Virus record (IMG/VR): IMGVR_UViG_3300023178_000019
Span: 1 to 64,000 of that record
Strand: one strand, 5' to 3'
Origin: a virus
Length of the DNA: 64,000 bases
In this document: positions 33,676 to 41,010 of the stretch, piece after piece
Layout: the number at the start of each line of letters is the position of its first letter
Numbering within the stretch: the first letter of the stretch is position 1
Notes under the pieces: model-generated
What the model saw: only the letters and a program-made list of their open reading frames with translations
Databases searched by the model: none
Told to the model about the DNA's origin: nothing
Program-made: the position numbers and the translations under genes

Positions 33676-34302
33676 TTATGCGCCGCCGCCGGTAATTAAA
33701 CTACCGCTGCCCCTCGGTACAGCAACACCAATACCACCATCAGCATCTGTTTGGATTGCGTTGTCGTATTGGACTTCTAATGTAACTGTAACTGGTTCAT
33801 TATTTTGATATGCTAGTGTGTTGTAGTTAGCATTTGTAATAAAGCATCCGTATAGTTCAAATGTTTCAAGTACATTTGGTGTATAAACTCCGTTACCACC
33901 ATCTAAGATTTCAATACGTGTTGTAAATTTATAATCTTGTCCTGAAACCGGGCTTGACTGCTCCATAAAGTCGAATTGTTTCTGTAGCTGTTCGCCAACA
34001 AGTTTTTGTACAGCATTGTTCACGTCTTCACGTAAGTTTAGTGTAATCGGTGACCATGTGTGCTTACCTGCTAAGTATGCTTTTGAGTTATACGCATGTA
34101 TTTCCATTGGCTCAAATGCAACTGTCGGACGAGTTACGTCAACAACTTGTTTTGTAAGTTCCGTTGTTGGTGTTGAAACTCCAAAGTTTTCCAGCGACAC
34201 CCTAAAGCGGTACTGGAGCTTCGGCATCAACAGACCCTGGCTAGCGGCACTGTCGCCGCTTGCTAGTGGAACTGTAATTTTTGATAATGATGAGATTGCC
34301 AT
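33676..34302 (-). CDS. 19: Tail tube protein gp19
   Basis: gp19 forms the inner tail tube. This 208-aa protein (T4: 163) has LQYRFRVSLENFG (about residues 29-41), QVVDVTRPTVAFEPMEIHAY (about 52-71), WSPITLNLREDVNNAV and EPVTVTLEVQYDNAI, the order typical for T4-type tubes. A TAGGAGC ribosome site and a late box (34326-34333) precede it, and a strong terminator follows, as expected for a highly expressed unit. Confidence 0.88.
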   Translation of the reverse strand: MAISSLSKITVPLASGDSAASQGLLMPKLQYRFRVSLENFGVSTPTTELTKQVVDVTRPTVAFEPMEIHAYNSKAYLAGKHTWSPITLNLREDVNNAVQKLVGEQLQKQFDFMEQSSPVSGQDYKFTTRIEILDGGNGVYTPNVLETFELYGCFITNANYNTLAYQNNEPVTVTLEVQYDNAIQTDADGGIGVAVPRGSGSLITGGGA

Positions 34303-34325
34303 TTAATTTGCTCCTAGTTCAATAG

Positions 34326-34333
34326 TATTTATC
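34326..34333 (-). promoter_or_regulatory. Late promoter box for gene 19
   Basis: GATAAATA on the minus strand directly after the sheath stop codon, 23 bases before the gene 19 ATG. The gene has its own ribosome site. Confidence 0.65.
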
Positions 34334-34334
34334 A

Positions 34335-37300
34335 TTACGCTTCACCACTTATTTCGCCTGTATTTTTCAAGCGTAGTGGAATGTAGATAAACTCAATACT
34401 CTTAACAGGTTCAATAGCAATGTCTACATATAGTTCATTACGATCAATTCTTGCTGGAGTGTTGTTAGTTTCATCGCACACAACTAAGAAGTCAAATAGT
34501 GCTCTTTGGCCAACAAGTTCAAGTAGTAAACTTTCAACTTGTCCTTTGATTTCATCACGTGTGATTTTATCATTTGGTTCAAAGATATATGGCTTCGCAA
34601 GTTGATTAAGTTGGCTACGTAAATAAACTACTAATCTTGCAACGTTAATTCTGTCTAGCGAACTTGCGCCTCTAGCACGAGTTTTCTGTCCAAAGTTAAC
34701 AAGTCCTGCACCTGTAATAAACGTAATTGGGTTTACACCTTGTGCATATAATGTATCTCTTTGTCCTTCATTTAGTGGTGTGCTTACAAATTCTCCTTCG
34801 CTGTTAATAAAGCCAGTTGAACTTGCATTGTTAATGCCGCCACGTCTTGTACCTGCTGGTGCAAACCATGGATAGCTAACTTGGTCACTTAGTGCAATAG
34901 TTCTTAGCATCATGTGGCTTGGCGGAACAACAACATTGTTACCAAAGTTGTCGCTTGTAAAGCCCCATGGATAAAACACACCTAAATATTCGTCATTAGT
35001 AACAAGACCATCGTCATTGTCTTCTACTGCTGCACGAACGTTTGTTGCCCATTCATTTAATGAAGTAGCATCTGGTGTTAATCTTGCTGGCGAATCGCCA
35101 ACTACAAATGCTGTTAATCCTCTATCAGCGTTAAGTGTTACTAGTTCGCCAATTAGTTCTGGATAACCTGGGCAAGATATTAAGTTAAATCTACGTGCAT
35201 CTTCGTTGCGTATTTCGTCGTTTGAATTAACAACTGCTTGTAGTTTTTGTACAACAACTTTACGCTGTGCGTTGCGCCCAAAGCTGCCTGAACCATCTAC
35301 ATTGTTTGCACTTTCAGTTACCCAACGATCAGCAGCATAGTTTACCATCGATTCGTCACCAAAGCGTAAGTTAACGTCTGTTGTATCAACATAATTCTTT
35401 TCGAAACGCTTAACATTAAATCCACTTCTGCGTGTATTGAATAGCAATGTTCCGCTTGGATACAATGCTGGATCTGGACAATCAGGATCTACATAATTTA
35501 CTGCAAGCAAATCTGTAATATCTGCTGCTGTGTTTCCTGTTGCTCCACTTGACCCATAACGTGCATCTGCAAAAACAATACCGTTTTCTGTTGTTTGATC
35601 ACCGTTGTCTACTAAAATCCAACGATCAGTACTTTTACGATATTTGTAAATTACTGGATAGTTTTCTAAGTCTGAAGTGTCAATCCATAAATCGCCTTCT
35701 ACTAATGCACTACTACCATCTGATTGTGTAGTTGGTTGTGATGCACTTACAATAGGCCCGTTAGCATCTGTGCTATTGCTTAATGAATAAACTGGGCTGT
35801 CCGGATGTCTATATCCAACCCATTTGTTACCGTCATTGATCATAATGTCAACTTCATCAACAATTGAGTTATACCATAGTGTTCCTGTTTCGGCAGTATT
35901 TGTTGGTTCGTTTTCTGATGCTGTGTAACTTAGTACTTCCCAATTACTTACTCTGTACTGAACAGGATTACCTAATGAATTATCAATTCCTGGTTCGTCT
36001 GATACAAAGCGTGTTGAAGTACTAATACCTAATGCAGTAAGCATTGGCGCAAAACTACTTGCAACATCAACAAATTTCATTTCGCCGCCTTGGCTATGTT
36101 TAATAACAACTGCATTGTTTTCATCAACTGATGCACTTACATACGGAATGTTTGCACTTGTAATTGCTGCTGCAATAGCAATAGCAGTATCAGCTGCTGT
36201 TGACTGTGCTTCAACTTCAATTAGTCCTGGAACATCGCTGCTGAACACTGCTGAACCTGGTGAAGTTGCAGTAATTAACATTTTGTAAGTTTCACCATCT
36301 GTGAAGTTTGATAGTGTAATTGGTTGTGAAGAAACTTGAGTATTTCCAACTGTGCCTCTTTTAAATATTTTAAATGTACCTAACGGATCACTGTCTCCTG
36401 CAACATTTGATTGTACATATAAATCACCTATTTGTAAATTTGATCCGCCACCTGTTCTGTCTAGTTCAACTAGAGCAGATTCATTTGTTGGATAAATCGG
36501 TGCTTCAATAGAATCCCATAATTTAGTATCGTCATTCCATTGTCTAACTCTCCAGCGAGCACCACCGTTTGGTGTAGTTGTTTTAAGCCATACACTTCCT
36601 GTTGGACGGCCATTATATGCAGTTCCTACTTTAAATGTGTCTGGAATTTGTGTGTGCTTACTAATTTGTACTGCTGGAATTAAATAAGTTCCTGCATCAA
36701 TATTTAAGAACTCTAAAACCGCTGTAGATGCATTTGAACCTGCTGCAAACTCTAATGATGTTGTTGAACTACCATCATTGTAAAATGCAATCTCTCCGCT
36801 TATTACGGCTGCTCTTATACCCGGAATTGATAGTCCGTTAATTGTTGCTGCTATGTCTGTAACAGTTTCGCCAGTAGTAACAGTAATAACAGTTCCATTT
36901 AATACAAAAACGTCTGAGCCTTCATCTGTTGAATCGTCGCCAAATGTTGTACTTGTTTTGCTACTAACTACAGTTGGAACGGCATCCTTCCAAGCAGTTG
37001 AACCTAGCTCAACCCAACCTGCGCTTGCTCTATACCAAACTTTGTTAAGAGTAGTTACAGCAACGACTGCATAATCTCCAACTGAGCCAATTGAGCCTAG
37101 TGGTGTATAATCTTCGTTTTCGTAATCTATAACGTCTGATTGACTTGTAATAACAATAGGTGTTTGTGTTGTAAATGATTGTCCGCCTGTTATAGTTTCA
37201 CTTGCATTATTCCATTCCTGGATACCAAATGCACTTGAACCAGTATCTAACCAATATGTTCCTGCATCTGGAAATGCTGTTGGAACTGATGATTGAGGAA

Positions 37301-37658
37301 CTAGTTGTTTTAAGTCTATGTCGGCTCTTACAACCCATGCTCTGTTGCTTACACCTAAATATGAATAAGCTGCTTGTAATCCGTATTCACTTAATTCTGA
37401 ACCGTGAATTGGATTATTGCTTGCATCAATTTGGAAAACTGGGTCGCCAAATGTTTCAGCTAGGTCACGTTGCGATGTCATTAAATAAGGCTTACCGGCA
37501 TTTTCTGCTAGTGTACCTATCGCTGTTCCTGATCCTGAAGCATTTAGTTTGTTCTCTTGCGATGCAACAAAAATTACTGGTACAGTTCCTGGTTCAGCGG
37601 GAGTGTAAAAACTCTCGTCTACTACGCTAACCTGTACACCTGGTGATACTAATGCCAT
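34335..37658 (-). CDS. 18: Tail sheath protein gp18 (enlarged)
   Basis: gp18 is the contractile sheath. The ATG at 37658 (MALVSPGVQVSVVDESFYTP) is preceded by CAGGAGATTAAA. N-terminal PGVQVSVVDES and the C-terminal part (RTIALSDQVSYPWFAPAGTR; INVARLVVYLRSQLNQLAKP; VDIAIEPVKSIEFIYIPLRL) match the family. At 1,107 aa it is far longer than T4 gp18 (659). The extra middle carries several Trp-rich inserts (GTYWLDTG; GSVWLKTT; GTLWYNS; GDLWIDTS), likely surface domains. Such enlarged sheaths occur in marine relatives. Confidence 0.93.
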   Translation of the reverse strand: MALVSPGVQVSVVDESFYTPAEPGTVPVIFVASQENKLNASGSGTAIGTLAENAGKPYLMTSQRDLAETFGDPVFQIDASNNPIHGSELSEYGLQAAYSYLGVSNRAWVVRADIDLKQLVPQSSVPTAFPDAGTYWLDTGSSAFGIQEWNNASETITGGQSFTTQTPIVITSQSDVIDYENEDYTPLGSIGSVGDYAVVAVTTLNKVWYRASAGWVELGSTAWKDAVPTVVSSKTSTTFGDDSTDEGSDVFVLNGTVITVTTGETVTDIAATINGLSIPGIRAAVISGEIAFYNDGSSTTSLEFAAGSNASTAVLEFLNIDAGTYLIPAVQISKHTQIPDTFKVGTAYNGRPTGSVWLKTTTPNGGARWRVRQWNDDTKLWDSIEAPIYPTNESALVELDRTGGGSNLQIGDLYVQSNVAGDSDPLGTFKIFKRGTVGNTQVSSQPITLSNFTDGETYKMLITATSPGSAVFSSDVPGLIEVEAQSTAADTAIAIAAAITSANIPYVSASVDENNAVVIKHSQGGEMKFVDVASSFAPMLTALGISTSTRFVSDEPGIDNSLGNPVQYRVSNWEVLSYTASENEPTNTAETGTLWYNSIVDEVDIMINDGNKWVGYRHPDSPVYSLSNSTDANGPIVSASQPTTQSDGSSALVEGDLWIDTSDLENYPVIYKYRKSTDRWILVDNGDQTTENGIVFADARYGSSGATGNTAADITDLLAVNYVDPDCPDPALYPSGTLLFNTRRSGFNVKRFEKNYVDTTDVNLRFGDESMVNYAADRWVTESANNVDGSGSFGRNAQRKVVVQKLQAVVNSNDEIRNEDARRFNLISCPGYPELIGELVTLNADRGLTAFVVGDSPARLTPDATSLNEWATNVRAAVEDNDDGLVTNDEYLGVFYPWGFTSDNFGNNVVVPPSHMMLRTIALSDQVSYPWFAPAGTRRGGINNASSTGFINSEGEFVSTPLNEGQRDTLYAQGVNPITFITGAGLVNFGQKTRARGASSLDRINVARLVVYLRSQLNQLAKPYIFEPNDKITRDEIKGQVESLLLELVGQRALFDFLVVCDETNNTPARIDRNELYVDIAIEPVKSIEFIYIPLRLKNTGEISGEA

Positions 37659-37696
37659 TTTAATCTCCTGTTGGATAGTGTATTGTTTATTACATG

Positions 37697-37704
37697 TATT
37701 TACC
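37697..37704 (-). promoter_or_regulatory. Late-type box for the sheath gene
   Basis: GGTAAATA on the minus strand, 38 bases before the gene 18 ATG, with a CAGGAGAT ribosome site in between. Confidence 0.45.
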
Positions 37705-37759
37705 AATTAAAAGAAAAAACTCTGTGCAAATACCCCCGAAAAAGGGACCGAAAAGGTGA

Positions 37760-37767
37760 GGTAAATA
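37760..37767 (+). promoter_or_regulatory. Late-type box for the HNH-like gene
   Basis: GGTAAATA on the plus strand, then C-A-G-T and the ATG at 37772. It has the same four-base spacing as the boxes before 26185 and 39062, and no ribosome site at the usual distance (GGTGAG is part of the box region). Confidence 0.45.
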
Positions 37768-37771
37768 CAGT

Positions 37772-38107
37772 ATGCGACCATTATGTAAATGCGGACAGCG
37801 TCCGGCAGCTATAAATTATAAAAAAGGAAACAAAATTTACTATCGTAAATTGTGTGAGACGTGCCTACGCAACGGATTAGGACACGGAATACCAAAATGG
37901 AAGCAAGCAGGATATATTAAAAAAGATACTTGTGAAAAATGTGGTTATACAAGCAAGCATCAAGAACAGTTTAACGTGTTTCATATTGACGGCAACTTAG
38001 AAAATTGCCGTCCTAGCAATTTAAAAACAGTGTGTGCTAACTGTCAACGTATTCTGCAAAAAACTGGGGTGCAGTGGAAACAGGGAGACTTAATCCCTGA
38101 TTTTTAA
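37772..38107 (+). CDS. HNH endonuclease-like zinc protein
   Basis: This 111-aa protein has CKCG at residues 5-8, CETC at 28-31, CEKCGYTSKHQEQFNVFHIDGN (split by the HID of an HNH-like centre, about 54-75) and a final CANCQR with paired cysteines. The order C..C, H-x-D-G-N, N..N-L, C..C fits an HNH/zinc-ribbon nuclease; substrate and activity are not shown. The gene is on the plus strand alone, and its last 71 bases run antisense through the 3' end of the dNMP kinase gene. Confidence 0.65.
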   Translation: MRPLCKCGQRPAAINYKKGNKIYYRKLCETCLRNGLGHGIPKWKQAGYIKKDTCEKCGYTSKHQEQFNVFHIDGNLENCRPSNLKTVCANCQRILQKTGVQWKQGDLIPDF

Positions 38108-38597
38108 AAATAGTACGCATTAGCATTGCTACATTCTTTTCTAGACGCTTTAGATCGCCGTTGTTGTCAATTGTGTAATCACACATCCATTGTTCAATTG
38201 TCATTGAATTGTTATCTTCATGCGGCAAGTGGTCTGAACGATCTACCCAAATAGCATAATCAAAAATTTCTTCGTTTTGCATTGCAAAAAATTCACGTTT
38301 GTTGCGAAGTCCGCAGTATATGTCATGTTCTGCAAATAAATTACGTCCTAGTCTAGCAAGATCATCTTTACAATAATCATGTATCATGTCATACCATAGT
38401 TTACGATGATTGTGCCTATCTGCATAACATTCTTCTTCGTCAGTATAACTGTACTTGTCTTTTAATTCATCAAAAATAAACAATTCACTACAAAATTTAG
38501 AACTAGACTGAAATGAATATCCGTAAAGTTCTAGCATTTCGCAAACAGTGTCTTTGCCGTGTCTGCCGTGTCCTACAACAAGTAGTTTAGGTAACAT
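38037..38597 (-). CDS. 1: Deoxynucleoside monophosphate kinase-like protein
   Basis: This 186-aa protein has the P-loop VVGHGRHGKDTVCEML (residues 7-22), then the lid and base-binding helices (LARLGRNLFAEHDIYCGLRN) and VWVDRS-type strand IWVDRSDHLP. It resembles T4 gp1 (241 aa), which phosphorylates dGMP, dTMP and hydroxymethyl-dCMP to feed phage DNA synthesis. It is expressed from a perfect sigma70 promoter and has a GGAGAT ribosome site, so it is an early gene placed among late ones. Confidence 0.75.
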   Translation of the reverse strand: MLPKLLVVGHGRHGKDTVCEMLELYGYSFQSSSKFCSELFIFDELKDKYSYTDEEECYADRHNHRKLWYDMIHDYCKDDLARLGRNLFAEHDIYCGLRNKREFFAMQNEEIFDYAIWVDRSDHLPHEDNNSMTIEQWMCDYTIDNNGDLKRLEKNVAMLMRTIFKNQGLSLPVSTAPQFFAEYVDS

Positions 38598-38624
38598 TAA
38601 TTAATCTCCACATAGTATAATTTT

Positions 38625-38653
38625 ATTATATGTTATTAATGATATTTTGTCAA
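38625..38653 (-). promoter_or_regulatory. Consensus sigma70 promoter for the dNMP kinase gene
   Basis: TTGACA (38653-38648), a 17-base spacer and TATAAT (38630-38625) match the consensus in all twelve positions. The gene starts 27 bases after the -10 box, with a GGAGAT ribosome site. No late box is near. Confidence 0.82.
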
Positions 38654-38659
38654 CCTATA

Positions 38660-38872
38660 TTACCACTTAGCAACACTTTTCAACCGTTTTTGTGAACGAA
38701 TAGCATCCATAATACGAAGTATTTGTTTCTTTTTATTGCCAGGGCGATCATAATGATTTTTTGATGCCCAAGTTTGATCTGCTTCTAGTTGTTCAGCAAA
38801 CTTTTCACCTAACAACTTTTCTAAGTACGATAAGTCCTCATTACTTAGGTCTTGTATCTTCCGTGAAACCAT
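38660..38872 (-). CDS. Small basic phage protein, 70 aa
   Basis: This protein starts MVSRKIQDLSNEDLSYLEKL and ends in a basic segment (PGNKKKQILRIMDAIRSQKR). GGAG lies about ten bases before the ATG at 38872. A longer reading from 38974 would overlap the upstream small gene heavily and has no ribosome site. The two small genes overlap by 32 bases. Function unknown; helix-rich and possibly DNA-binding. Confidence 0.55.
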   Translation of the reverse strand: MVSRKIQDLSNEDLSYLEKLLGEKFAEQLEADQTWASKNHYDRPGNKKKQILRIMDAIRSQKRLKSVAKW

Positions 38873-39062
38873 TCTGTCTATCTCTCCATGCTTGTTCGAA
38901 CTGTTCTGCATAGTCGTACAAAGGTGCACCATTGCAACCGTCATACCATAGACGTTTGAAATAACCTTCTGCACTTGCTACTACTGTTTCTGGGGTGGCG
39001 TCAAGGTGGCCCTTGACCATGTAAAATAATCTGTACTCTTCTTTAAGATCATTTCTTAACAT
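38841..39062 (-). CDS. Small phage protein, 73 aa
   Basis: This protein starts MLRNDLKEEYRLFYMVKGHL and contains AEGYFKRLWYDGCNGAPLYD. I do not recognise it. It is preceded by a TAAATAC late-type box four bases before the ATG and lacks a ribosome site. It is co-transcribed with the 70-aa gene that overlaps its end. Confidence 0.55.
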   Translation of the reverse strand: MLRNDLKEEYRLFYMVKGHLDATPETVVASAEGYFKRLWYDGCNGAPLYDYAEQFEQAWRDRQNGFTEDTRPK

Positions 39063-39066
39063 ACAG

Positions 39067-39074
39067 TATTTACA
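39067..39074 (-). promoter_or_regulatory. Late-type box before the 73-aa gene
   Basis: TGTAAATA on the minus strand, then C-T-G-T and the ATG at 39062: a four-base-spaced, leaderless-type arrangement. Confidence 0.45.
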
Positions 39075-39110
39075 TTACTGTTACATTTAGTGCGCTAACA
39101 TTGGGGTATT

Positions 39111-39860
39111 TTAGCCGATTGTAAATCCGTAACCTACGCCACCAGCAACTTGCTGAATTACATCTTGCTCTAGTTTTTCCATTTCTTGCATTGCTTCATT
39201 TTTAAGATCATTACCATTAAGGGTTGACCCACCTTGTGGTCCTGCAATAGTAGCAAACTTTGAACGTGCTTCGCCTAACATATATTTACAGTTTGCCAAA
39301 GTATAATCTTTAATCCACTGCTTTGCTAGATAATCATCAAGTAGTTGCTCGTCTGGACGATAATTGTACGCCATGAGCATTAGTGTTTCGTCTGTTCTCG
39401 GACGCTGTAATAATGTAAGTTTATGTGTTGTAGGATTCCATTTGAATTCGATGAACGATCCAAACATACGTCCTACAAGTTCTTGGTATTGGCTAAACAA
39501 ATCATATGTTGCTAGTCCTCCCATATTAGATGAACTTAACAGATATGTGTTAGTGTACGCAAGGTTAAATGGTTCAAACAAAGTGCCGCCGTCTCCGCCG
39601 CCTGTTCTTGATCCAATTGATCTACGAAAGATTCTTCGAACTTCAATAACTTCGTTTGGAAGTGTGTATTCATTTGTATCTTCCATAGTTTCCATAAACA
39701 AATACGATTCTTCTACACTGTTATCTGAACGCTGTCTAAATTTAGTTAATGATTTAACTAAAGCAGTTTCATAATGGATAGGATCTAGTTCGACATCGAC
39801 CATGCCGCCGCCTAGCATTGCGTGGACGTAGTCAAATATTTCTTGTTTTTGTGTAGCCAT
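39111..39860 (-). CDS. 13: Neck protein gp13
   Basis: gp13 with gp14 forms the T4 neck that joins head and tail. This 249-aa protein (T4: 309) has MLGGGMVDVELDPIHYETAL (about residues 15-34), TLFEPFNLAYTNTYLLSSSN (about 92-111), QYQELVGRMFGSFIEFKWNP (about 124-143) and YMLGEARSKFATIAGPQGGS, which I recall as the conserved gp13 pattern in marine T4-like phages. It diverges from gene 14, with the two late boxes back to back. CGGAGAA is the ribosome site. Confidence 0.82.
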   Translation of the reverse strand: MATQKQEIFDYVHAMLGGGMVDVELDPIHYETALVKSLTKFRQRSDNSVEESYLFMETMEDTNEYTLPNEVIEVRRIFRRSIGSRTGGGDGGTLFEPFNLAYTNTYLLSSSNMGGLATYDLFSQYQELVGRMFGSFIEFKWNPTTHKLTLLQRPRTDETLMLMAYNYRPDEQLLDDYLAKQWIKDYTLANCKYMLGEARSKFATIAGPQGGSTLNGNDLKNEAMQEMEKLEQDVIQQVAGGVGYGFTIG

Positions 39861-39881
39861 ATATAAAGTTCTCCGATATAG

Positions 39882-39889
39882 TATTTATC
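39882..39889 (-). promoter_or_regulatory. Late promoter box for gene 13
   Basis: GATAAATA on the minus strand, 21 bases before the gene 13 ATG, separated by four bases from the opposing gene 14 box. Confidence 0.65.
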
Positions 39890-39893
39890 TTTC

Positions 39894-39901
39894 GATAAAT
39901 A
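39894..39901 (+). promoter_or_regulatory. Late promoter box for gene 14, leaderless type
   Basis: GATAAATA on the plus strand ends five bases before the ATG at 39907. An alternative ATG at 39901 lies within the box and would be upstream of the predicted start site. Confidence 0.7.
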
Positions 39902-39906
39902 TGTGT

Positions 39907-41010
39907 ATGCCAAGACTTAGCTTATATAAACCCGAACGTGGTAACGATTTTAACTTCCTAGATAAACAAATTCTAGAGATGTTTACTGTTGGTGGTACAG
40001 ACATACATGTATACAAATATATCGGTACTGATGACGGAACAACCGTTAAAGATCATACTCAAATACAAGATTTAATGTTTCTTGAAAATCGAGATAGAAA
40101 ATACGATCAAGATATTTACAGACTTAGAGGCATATACAATGTACAAGATCAAGATTTTGATTTAAGTCAGTTTGGTTTGTTTTTAAGCAACGACACATTG
40201 TTTATGACAGTTCATATACGCAGCAGTGTTGAAACTATTGGTAGAAAAATTATGCCTGGTGATGTATTTGAGTTGCCGCATTTAATAGATGAATATGCAG
40301 AAAATGATGCCAGTGTTGCTCTTAAAAGATTCTACGTTGTAGAAGATATTAATCGTGCTGCTGAAGGATTTTCACAAACATGGTATCCGCACTTATATCG
40401 TGTAAAACTAAAACAAATATACGACGGACAAGAATATAAAGATATTTTAGATTTACCAGCAAGTGAAGATGCGCCCGATGGAGATACTTTAAGAGATATA
40501 TTATCTACATACGAAAGAGAAATGAATATTACTACAGGAGTAATACAAGAAGCAACAGAAGAAACTCAAAAAAGCGGATATGATATCAGTCATTACTTTT
40601 CAGTATCCGTTGACGACAACGGTATAGTAGAATTAACTGAAACAAAAGACGCAGACGGTTTATCCGAGATGGCGCCGCCTGATAGAGCAGGATACAAAGG
40701 ATATATTATTGGTGATTCTATTTCACCTAATGGAGAAGCATTTGGCTTTGGAGTTCAGTTTCCGGCAGAGCCAGAAACTAATGATTATTTTTTAAGAACA
40801 GATTTTTTACCTAATAGATTGTTTCAATTTAGAAATAATAAATGGAACAAAATTTACGATGTTAAACGTGCATTTGTTTACGGTGCAGATGAAACTAATA
40901 CCCAGCGTGGCACATTTATTAATAATACCAATACTAATAATATAGGTGGCGAAGTAACCGAAGAAAGACAAAGTATTTCTCAAGCACTAAAACCTAAGGC
41001 GGATAACTAA
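39907..41010 (+). CDS. 14: Neck protein gp14
   Basis: gp14 is the second neck protein. In this 367-aa protein (T4: 256) the N-terminal 200 residues fit: MPRLSLYKPERGNDFNFLDK, DRKYDQDIYRLRGIYNVQDQ, FGLFLSNDTLFMTVHI and RFYVVEDINRAAEGFSQTWY. The C-terminal part carries an extra module (PETNDYFLRTDFLPNRLFQF...NNKWNKIYD) not in T4, like the inserts in gp15 and gp18 here. The start at 39907 is set by the late box. It overlaps gene 15 by one base (TAATG). Confidence 0.85.
   Translation: MPRLSLYKPERGNDFNFLDKQILEMFTVGGTDIHVYKYIGTDDGTTVKDHTQIQDLMFLENRDRKYDQDIYRLRGIYNVQDQDFDLSQFGLFLSNDTLFMTVHIRSSVETIGRKIMPGDVFELPHLIDEYAENDASVALKRFYVVEDINRAAEGFSQTWYPHLYRVKLKQIYDGQEYKDILDLPASEDAPDGDTLRDILSTYEREMNITTGVIQEATEETQKSGYDISHYFSVSVDDNGIVELTETKDADGLSEMAPPDRAGYKGYIIGDSISPNGEAFGFGVQFPAEPETNDYFLRTDFLPNRLFQFRNNKWNKIYDVKRAFVYGADETNTQRGTFINNTNTNNIGGEVTEERQSISQALKPKADN

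Noticed and set aside
37732-37748. A C-run/G-run hairpin (CCCC-GAAAAA-GGG) upstream of the HNH-like gene as a terminator
   Set aside because: The stem is only three to four base pairs and no T run follows; it lies between divergent genes where no terminator is needed.
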